Position numbers and translations under genes: made by a program. Shown here one piece after another: positions 1-4,739 of a DNA stretch of 8,665 nt (positions are counted from its first letter, which is position 1; each line of letters begins with the position of its first letter). Source of the DNA: JBCDBH01 sp039184055 (lineage in GTDB: Bacteria; Acidobacteriota; Thermoanaerobaculia; Multivoradales; J023); the NCBI GenBank assembly GCA_039184055.1, contig JBCDBH010000255.1, positions 1 through 8,665 on the forward strand, written 5' to 3'. The notes beneath the pieces are model-generated. The model made no database searches and was not told the DNA's origin. It was given only the letters and a program-made list of their open reading frames with translations.

Positions 1-107
1 GTGTTGTATTTTTGCACAGCCTGCTCAATTAGCTCGCTCGATTTATCCGGTGCTAATTGCCAGCGAGATGCCCGCAGCAAATCCGACGCTTTACGAGGGC
101 GTTGCAT
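1..107 (-). CDS. Possible N-terminal fragment of an unidentified protein, running off the left edge
   Basis: A minus-strand frame opens with ATG at 107-105 (another in-frame ATG lies at 128-126, two codons after an in-frame stop) and stays open to the window edge, giving about 35 residues. The predicted peptide is basic at the start (MQRPRKASDLL) and then looks like an amphipathic helix rich in Glu, Gln and Leu. That reads more like protein than the competing plus-strand frames here. No good ribosome binding site is visible, and the family is not recognisable from so short a piece. It would be co-directional with the CIA30 segment, about 130 bases downstream of that segment's stop. It may equally be a chance open frame. 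Confidence 0.3.
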   Translation of the reverse strand, partial: MQRPRKASDLLRASRWQLAPDKSSELIEQAVQKYN

Positions 108-240
108 CGGTCTTCGTGGGATCCTCATTCGTCAGTCGCGGTAGAACAACCATTGCAATCAAGCGGAGGAGCACCAGGACGCACTCGACCAATTTTCGGT
201 CAAATTCGCAATACCCGCCCGGCCACGCCGATGCTGAAAA

Positions 241-708
241 TCAGCTACATGCCTCTATACGCTTGAGCTGCATTTCGAATGGGCCGTCTTTGCCATCATA
301 GATAATCAATCCAATTTCCACGACTTCGCTGGGATCGAACACAGCCCCGGGAACGGGTCGCCCCCAGATCGAGGCTTTCAGGGTATCAAACGCGAGTTGA
401 CCATCCCCCCACTCCCCGGCGCGCGCGCCCGCGAGCGGGGCGCGAAAGGCAATGCGCCGACCGTATGACGTCACATTCGTGCGCAGCGTCATCGAATAGG
501 TCCGAGTATCGCGCTTCATATGGACTTTCAGTCGGTCTGCGCCGGCCATCGCGCCTGGCGCCAAACCCATGCGGAGGGAGCTAAACCCACCACCATTCGT
601 GTTTGTGACGCCAGAAAACGTGAGGGCGCCATTCTGAAGCACCGATCCACCGTTCGAAAGGCCACCCATCACGCCATCGTTTACGGTTCGCCACGGATTG
701 TCGCAGGA
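241..708 (-). CDS. CIA30-domain protein, 5'-truncated (no start, no signal peptide)
   Basis: The segment encodes a nearly complete CIA30 domain (the family of complex I intermediate-associated protein 30/NDUFAF1; bacterial members are mostly uncharacterised envelope or cytoplasmic proteins with a galactose-binding-like beta-sandwich). The family's N-terminal signature WRTVNDGVMGGLS lies at about 693-655. It is followed by GGGFSSLRMG, GEWGDGQLAF, WGRPVPGA and a C-terminal stretch IGLIIYDGKDGPFEMQLKRI, ending at TGA 243-241. All are in the expected order, so the domain itself is intact. The frame has TGA at 711-709, only 3 residues before DNPWRTVNDG, and there is no ATG ahead of the signature. 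The usual signal peptide and leading strand are therefore missing. Immediately upstream, in another frame, the sequence is a glycosyltransferase start. By hand count about 64% of codons end in G or C, against about 87% in the first 60 codons of the prenyltransferase gene. GTG at 672 could in principle start translation, but it would cut the VNDGVMGG motif. Confidence 0.82.
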   Translation of the reverse strand, partial: SCDNPWRTVNDGVMGGLSNGGSVLQNGALTFSGVTNTNGGGFSSLRMGLAPGAMAGADRLKVHMKRDTRTYSMTLRTNVTSYGRRIAFRAPLAGARAGEWGDGQLAFDTLKASIWGRPVPGAVFDPSEVVEIGLIIYDGKDGPFEMQLKRIEACS

Positions 709-711
709 TCA
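700..711. other. Junction between glycosyltransferase start and CIA30 domain
   Basis: Within about a dozen bases, protein-like sequence passes from one minus-strand frame (glycosyltransferase, ending around LPPTLILRQ) to another (CIA30, beginning around DNPWRTVNDG). The receiving frame has a stop at 711-709. The left product lacks its start and the right product lacks everything after helix 2. This is a breakpoint rather than a simple frameshift, because the two families are unrelated. Confidence 0.65.
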
Positions 712-922
712 GCGTCGGTGGCAGGTTGAAGACCGGCGATGGATAGTAGCCGCTCGCCGGTTCGAGCGTCTGTGTAGCGAGCAGCGAGCGAACGTTCTGC
801 AAGCTGTATTGCTCGTCCCAAAAACGACTGGAATCGGGAAACGCGCTGCCGTACCAAAGACGCAACCCGAGACCACATACGACGATCAGAAGAAGGAGCG
901 CGAGCTCACGGCGCATGGTCAT
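704..922 (-). pseudogene. GT-C / ArnT-like (GT39-type) glycosyltransferase, N-terminal remnant
   Basis: About 73 codons encode the start of a polytopic glycosyltransferase of the dolichyl-phosphate-mannose/ArnT type. A basic N-terminus (MTMRREL) leads into a first membrane helix (LALLLLIVVCGLGLRLWYG). A periplasmic loop follows with RFWDEQY; in this superfamily the Asp-Glu in this loop is the catalytic/metal-binding acidic pair. Next come NVRSLLATQTLEPASGYYPS and the beginning of helix 2, FNLPPTLIL. Intact members have about 450-600 residues and 10-13 helices, so almost all of the protein is absent. After about 704 the frame continues only as antisense-quality sequence to a stop at 581, while the real coding signal moves to the CIA30 frame. 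ATG at 922 or 916 can start it; neither has a clear ribosome binding site. It points away from the prenyltransferase gene at 1082. Pairing such a transferase with a polyprenyl-phosphate sugar-donor synthase would make sense. Whether the truncation is biological or artefactual cannot be decided here. Confidence 0.68.
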
Positions 923-966
923 GGCGTGGAGACTATCGGCGAACCTCGGCCAAGGCGAGCCTGTGC

Positions 967-995
967 TTGACCTGCCAGCTTCTTTGACGTCCAAT
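967..995 (+). promoter_or_regulatory. Candidate sigma70-type promoter for the ubiA-like gene
   Basis: TTGACC (967-972, 5 of 6 consensus) is followed after 17 bases by TCCAAT (990-995, 4 of 6). This lies in the only non-coding gap upstream of the prenyltransferase and about 85 bases before its start codon. The -10 match is weak and the match could be chance. Confidence 0.25.
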
Positions 996-1028
996 ACCCA
1001 TCTCACGTCGCGACGTGCCCCGACGTCG
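986..1028. promoter_or_regulatory. Cluster of ACGT-core palindromes, candidate operator
   Basis: Three palindromes sit in the gap between divergent genes: GACGTC (986-991), a perfect 14-mer CACGTCGCGACGTG (1004-1017) and CGACGTCG (1021-1028). ACGT cores fall at 987, 1005, 1013 and 1023. The cluster starts inside the candidate -10 region and ends about 54 bases before the start codon, a position where a repressor could act. No specific regulator is recognised. Confidence 0.3.
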
Positions 1029-1081
1029 TTCTCCACTCTGTTGTCGTGCTCTGTGTGAGACCCGCTCCGTATGAGATCCCC

Positions 1082-2059
1082 ATGACCCACGAGTCCCGTC
1101 CCGTCGCCCGGCTGGTCGACTATGTGTCGCTCGCCCGCCCCGACCATTGGACCAAGCATGTCTTCATCCTGCCGGGCATCGTGCTCGCTCTGGTGCTGCT
1201 CGGTCCCCCCGCATCGTGGGTGACGCTCGCCTGGCACGTGGTGCTCGGATTGGTGAGCGCGTGTCTGGTCGCCTCGGCGAACTACGTGCTCAACGAAACG
1301 CTCGACGCTGAGTTCGACCAACACCATCCGGTGAAATCGAAACGCGCTTCGGTGACCCACACCATGGTGCCGTGGGTGGTGTGGACCCAATACGCCCTGC
1401 TCGCCATCGGTGGGGTGGCGATCGCCGCCACGGTGTCGCGTTTGTATTGGATCGGCGCGCTGGTCCTCTTGATCAGCGGGGTGATCTACAACGTCGCGCC
1501 GATCCGCACCAAAGAGCGCTTCATTCTCGACGTGGTGAGCGAATCGGTGAACAACCCGATTCGCTTGGTGCTCGGCTGGGCGATGGTCGACGGGGGCACC
1601 CTGCCGCCGTCGAGCGTCGTGCTGGCGTATTGGATGGGTGGCGCCTTTCTGATGGCGGTCAAGCGACTGGCCGAATACCGGACGATCGCCACCGCCGGCA
1701 AACTCGAGGCTTTGGAGCGCTACCGACGCTCGTTTCGCTTCTACACCGAACGCTCGTTGCTGGTGTCGTCGTTCGTCTACGCGCTCACCGCGGCCTTTTG
1801 TCTCGCCATCTTCTTGATCAAATACCGCATCGAGTACCTGATCGCCATGCCCCTCTTCGTGGGGCTCTTCGCCTGGTACCTGCGTATGGGGCTCCTACCC
1901 GGCTCGGCCGCCGAAGCTCCCGAGGGGTTGTTTCGGGAACGTGGGCTGATGTTGATCGTCGCCGCGTTGATCGTGGTGGTGGCGATCTTGACCTGGGTCG
2001 ACGTACCGCTGCTCGACACCCTCACCGATCCGCATTACGTCGAGCTTCCATGGCGCTGA
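1082..2059 (+). CDS. UbiA-superfamily prenyltransferase, decaprenyl-phosphate phosphoribosyltransferase-like
   Basis: A 325-residue polytopic membrane protein of the UbiA family, which moves polyprenyl chains onto acceptors. It most resembles the branch that transfers phosphoribose onto polyprenyl phosphate. That branch supplies donors for GT-C glycosyltransferases and begins with an RPxxWxKN-like element, here ARPDHWTKHVFILPG (residues 18-32). The first Asp-rich, Mg-diphosphate motif is N71-E-x-x-D75-x-x-x-D79, followed by HHPVKSKR. The usual NDxxDxxxD Asp is Glu here. A second acidic site is D150-VVS-E154, just after YNVAPIRTKERFIL, and KRLAEYR (194-200) resembles the family's KR-x-AE element. 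Eight to nine hydrophobic segments are visible. ATG at 1082 is preferred over the upstream in-frame GTG at 1046, because it starts directly before the conserved region. A GAGATC lies a few bases upstream. The next gene begins 26 bases after the stop, so the two are probably cotranscribed. Substrate assignment is an inference. Confidence 0.82.
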   Translation: MTHESRPVARLVDYVSLARPDHWTKHVFILPGIVLALVLLGPPASWVTLAWHVVLGLVSACLVASANYVLNETLDAEFDQHHPVKSKRASVTHTMVPWVVWTQYALLAIGGVAIAATVSRLYWIGALVLLISGVIYNVAPIRTKERFILDVVSESVNNPIRLVLGWAMVDGGTLPPSSVVLAYWMGGAFLMAVKRLAEYRTIATAGKLEALERYRRSFRFYTERSLLVSSFVYALTAAFCLAIFLIKYRIEYLIAMPLFVGLFAWYLRMGLLPGSAAEAPEGLFRERGLMLIVAALIVVVAILTWVDVPLLDTLTDPHYVELPWR

Positions 2060-2085
2060 GGAGACGGCGACGGTAGACTGCGAGG

Positions 2086-2805
2086 ATGTGGACTCTCGCT
2101 CTCATCGTCTCGGTTGTCCTGGGTGCCGACGCACCGATCATCGATCGCGCCATCGCCTTTCACGGCGGTGATCTCTATTCCGCGTCGATCGTCGACCTCG
2201 AATTGTGCTCGAAGTCGGGCTGCAACCAGATCCGCTCGGTGGTCGACGGTGACCGCTATGGTCATACCGTCACGGCCACGGTGAGCGGCAAGGAACGCCG
2301 TGTCCGGATCACCAACGACCTGACCCAAGCCTGGGAAAACGATACGCCGGTGGATGTTCAGGATTTCGAGGTCCAAGACTGGCGCGATTGGGCCATGGCC
2401 CGGGTGTATTTCGCCTTCCTGCCGTACCGCCTCCGTGACCCGAGCGTGCGCGTGGAAGACCGTGGCGTGGTCGATTGGGAAGGCGGTCGCCGTCACGAGG
2501 TGCGGGTGACCTTCGAGGCCGGTTCATCAACCGATGCCAGCGACGTCTACCGCTATTGGTTCGACCCGAAGAGTGGCCGTCTCGAAGCGTTCGCCTACAG
2601 CTACGACGGCAATACCAACGGCCTGCGCTATCGCCGGGCGATCAATCATCGGCAAGTCGACGGTATTCTCTTCTTCGACCAGATCAATCTCGGGATCGAA
2701 GGCGAGGGTCTGTCGGTGGACGACATCGATCCGACGTTCATCGAGACCAAGATGCGTGAAGTCTCACGGATCACCCTCGACAAAATCGAAGTTCGGCCGC
2801 TGTAG
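2086..2805 (+). CDS. Secreted DUF6503-like protein
   Basis: A 239-residue protein with a short hydrophobic N-terminus (MWTLALIVSVVLGADA) that should act as a signal peptide with cleavage near residue 16. The mature part begins with a helix ending in AFHGG (24-28), then a beta-rich body. Hallmarks shared with the DUF6503 family are VYFAFLPYRLRDPSV (107-121), EVRVTF (138-143), VYRYWFDPKSGRLEAFAYSY (154-173), GLRYRRA (179-185) and VDGILFFDQI (191-200). The function of the family is unknown. The fold may resemble the LolA/LolB lipoprotein-carrier half-barrel, but that is a guess from its strand pattern. An in-frame TAG at 2074-2076 makes 2086 the first possible start. A GAGG sits directly against the ATG, rather close for a ribosome binding site. 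There is no lipobox Cys, so it is predicted soluble in the periplasm. It follows the prenyltransferase closely and ends 3 bases from the stop of the convergent kinase-like gene. Confidence 0.75.
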   Translation: MWTLALIVSVVLGADAPIIDRAIAFHGGDLYSASIVDLELCSKSGCNQIRSVVDGDRYGHTVTATVSGKERRVRITNDLTQAWENDTPVDVQDFEVQDWRDWAMARVYFAFLPYRLRDPSVRVEDRGVVDWEGGRRHEVRVTFEAGSSTDASDVYRYWFDPKSGRLEAFAYSYDGNTNGLRYRRAINHRQVDGILFFDQINLGIEGEGLSVDDIDPTFIETKMREVSRITLDKIEVRPL

Positions 2806-2808
2806 ACG

Positions 2809-4695
2809 TCACGGGTCGATCTCGGGCAGGAGCACGGTAAAGGCCGCTCCTTTGCGATGCGACGGATCGAGCCCGAGCTCACCACCGTGGGCTTCGATCA
2901 GCGCTCGGGTGAGCGCGAATCCGATGCTCACCGGAGAGTCGTTTCGCGACGGCTTCTGGCCGAGCAGTCGCTGACGCGCGACTTCGGACGGCACCGGTCC
3001 TCGATCGGACACGGTCACCCGTACACCGTCCACCATCCGATCGACCGCCACGCTCACCACCTCGCCTCGTGGCGAGGAGTGCACGGCCTGTATCAAGAGA
3101 TAGTCGAACACCCGAGCCAGTCGATCTGGATCGGCCGATATCTCGACCTCGCCACCTTCGCGAATCAACTCGATCCGGACCCCCGCGGCGCGCCCCGGCT
3201 CGATGGCTCGGTCGATCGCCGCTTCGACCACCGGCATGAGCCGACGCGGTCGAAAAGCGAGCGGCAAGGTGCCTGTTTCGAGCCTTTGCAACTCGAGTAA
3301 ATCGACGAGGAGCCGCTGACTCTCGGTCACCAAGCGGCGACTGTCCCTCAGCTTCGCGGCCCGTTCCTCTTCAGCCACGGTGTCATCGGCGATCTGGTCG
3401 AGCCACGAGGCGAGACGAGCCAGCGGTCGACGAAGCTCATCGTCCAACCGCTGCAGCACGGCCTCGTGCACCGCCGCCAAATGCGCCCGTTCACGCAGGT
3501 CGATGAAGACCGCCTGCACCGCCTCGTGCTGTTGCCACAGCACCCGGGTGCCCACCGACTCGACCTCGAAAACATGCCCATCGGCATGACGGAGCCGTAC
3601 CGGCAGGGGCTCACTGGCCGCACCGTGATCGAAGATCTCGCGGATCCGCTCACGGATCCGTGGATGATCATCGGGATGGATGAAGTCGAAGATCGAACGA
3701 CCGACCGGGTCGGCGACCCCACTCACCCGCACCGCGGCCTGGTTGGCGAACTCGATGATGCCACCACGGTAGATGATCACCGGCACGGGCATCGAACGCA
3801 GCATGTGCTCGTACCGACCCTCACCGGCGCGCAGCTCCTCCTGGGTGCGAAGCAACGTCGTGATGTCTTCACCGAGCAGAACCTGGCGATCACGCCCACC
3901 CATCGGTAGCGATTCGGCATACGCCGAGAGCCGCAACCATCGACGCCCACCGTCGGCGTGAACGAATGGCAGCTGCCGTGGTTTGCCGTGAACCTCGAGC
4001 AGCGCCCGCCGAACGTCTTCGATGCTCTCCGAACCTTCGACGGTCTGATCGATCAACGAAAACGGATCACGCCCCGTGAGCGTCGTGGGGTCATGACCCA
4101 GCAGGTCCTCGGTACCCGGACTCGCCCATTCGATTCGCCCCTCTCGATCGAGGAGGAAGACCGCCGCGCGCACGTGTCGAGCCACCCGTGACAAGCGATC
4201 GAGCCGTAGAAGAATGCGGTCTCGACCCCAGGCGGCGATCGCCAAAACCACCGCCAGCCCGGCGGTACGAATGATGAAGAACTCACGGGGAACCTCGGGC
4301 TCGACGGCCAGCAGCACCAGAGCCACCGCCGTCGTCGTGATGACCCCATTGAAAAATGCGACGCCCCCGGCGCGTTGAAAGATCAAGCTACCGACCACGA
4401 GGACCGACAAGATCGCGGTTTCGCTCTGCTGAGGAAATCCCAGTCGATACGAGTAGCCGACCAGCCATAAACCGAGAACGGTGAGAAAAACATACACCGT
4501 GCCGACCATCCGCTCACGCAACCACGGCCACACGTAGGACAGCAGCACGATGGAAATCCCGAACGCCACGACCATGGCGCGTTCCCTGGAAACGTCGAGC
4601 AAGAGATCACCGGTGCGCGCGCCCACGACATGAAACACGATCAACGGCAAGGTGAGAAACACGGCGATCAACCGGTATACGGCCAGCTGAGACAT
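2809..4695 (-). CDS. Six-TM, double-PAS histidine-kinase-like protein with degenerate active site (probable pseudokinase)
   Basis: A 628-residue protein. Residues about 5-158 hold six hydrophobic helices with short loops. A first PAS domain covers about 168-283 (AAVFLLDREGRIEWASPG) and ends in GEDITTLLRTQEEL. A second covers about 293-402 (VPVIIYRGGIIEFANQAA, then FDFIHPDDHPRIRERI). A DHp-like helical region follows at about 405-475 and an ATPase-like region at about 483-625. The H-box, normally S-H-E-L-R-T-P-L, reads D-D-E-L-R-R-P-L (418-425), so the phospho-accepting His is Asp419. The N-box reads YLLIQAVHSSP (532-542), with Gln536 in place of the Mg-binding Asn. The G1 box keeps Asp564 and Gly566 (SDRGPVP) but lacks the second Gly. 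The G2 region is VSIGFAL instead of GxGLGL. The C-terminal TRALIEAHGGELGL is well conserved, so the fold is probably kept. ATG at 4695 is chosen, 44 bases after the Omp85 stop; further upstream the frame overlaps the Omp85 gene and reads as antisense-quality sequence. It is the last gene of the tamB-Omp85 operon. No response regulator is visible. Confidence 0.85.
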   Translation of the reverse strand: MSQLAVYRLIAVFLTLPLIVFHVVGARTGDLLLDVSRERAMVVAFGISIVLLSYVWPWLRERMVGTVYVFLTVLGLWLVGYSYRLGFPQQSETAILSVLVVGSLIFQRAGGVAFFNGVITTTAVALVLLAVEPEVPREFFIIRTAGLAVVLAIAAWGRDRILLRLDRLSRVARHVRAAVFLLDREGRIEWASPGTEDLLGHDPTTLTGRDPFSLIDQTVEGSESIEDVRRALLEVHGKPRQLPFVHADGGRRWLRLSAYAESLPMGGRDRQVLLGEDITTLLRTQEELRAGEGRYEHMLRSMPVPVIIYRGGIIEFANQAAVRVSGVADPVGRSIFDFIHPDDHPRIRERIREIFDHGAASEPLPVRLRHADGHVFEVESVGTRVLWQQHEAVQAVFIDLRERAHLAAVHEAVLQRLDDELRRPLARLASWLDQIADDTVAEEERAAKLRDSRRLVTESQRLLVDLLELQRLETGTLPLAFRPRRLMPVVEAAIDRAIEPGRAAGVRIELIREGGEVEISADPDRLARVFDYLLIQAVHSSPRGEVVSVAVDRMVDGVRVTVSDRGPVPSEVARQRLLGQKPSRNDSPVSIGFALTRALIEAHGGELGLDPSHRKGAAFTVLLPEIDP

Positions 4696-4739
4696 GCCGC
4701 GAAGCCCCACCGTCCGCGCTCCCGACGGCGTCGGCGCTG

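Noticed and set aside
50..301. Plus-strand 83-codon frame at the left end
   Set aside because: It starts in poorly supported sequence, runs antisense to the CIA30 C-terminus, has no ribosome binding site and shows no protein-like pattern.
923..1390. Upstream extension of the glycosyltransferase frame to 1390 on the minus strand
   Set aside because: It runs antisense through the prenyltransferase gene and gives His/Arg-rich sequence. The recognisable protein begins at 922.
1372..2076. Second plus-strand frame inside the prenyltransferase gene
   Set aside because: It is an Arg/Gly-rich out-of-frame shadow of a clearly recognisable UbiA-family gene.
4722..4734. Inverted repeat CCGAC-GGC-GTCGG between the Omp85 and kinase-like genes, as a terminator
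   Set aside because: The stem is only 5 pairs and no T-run follows. It lies inside an apparent operon, so termination here is not supported.
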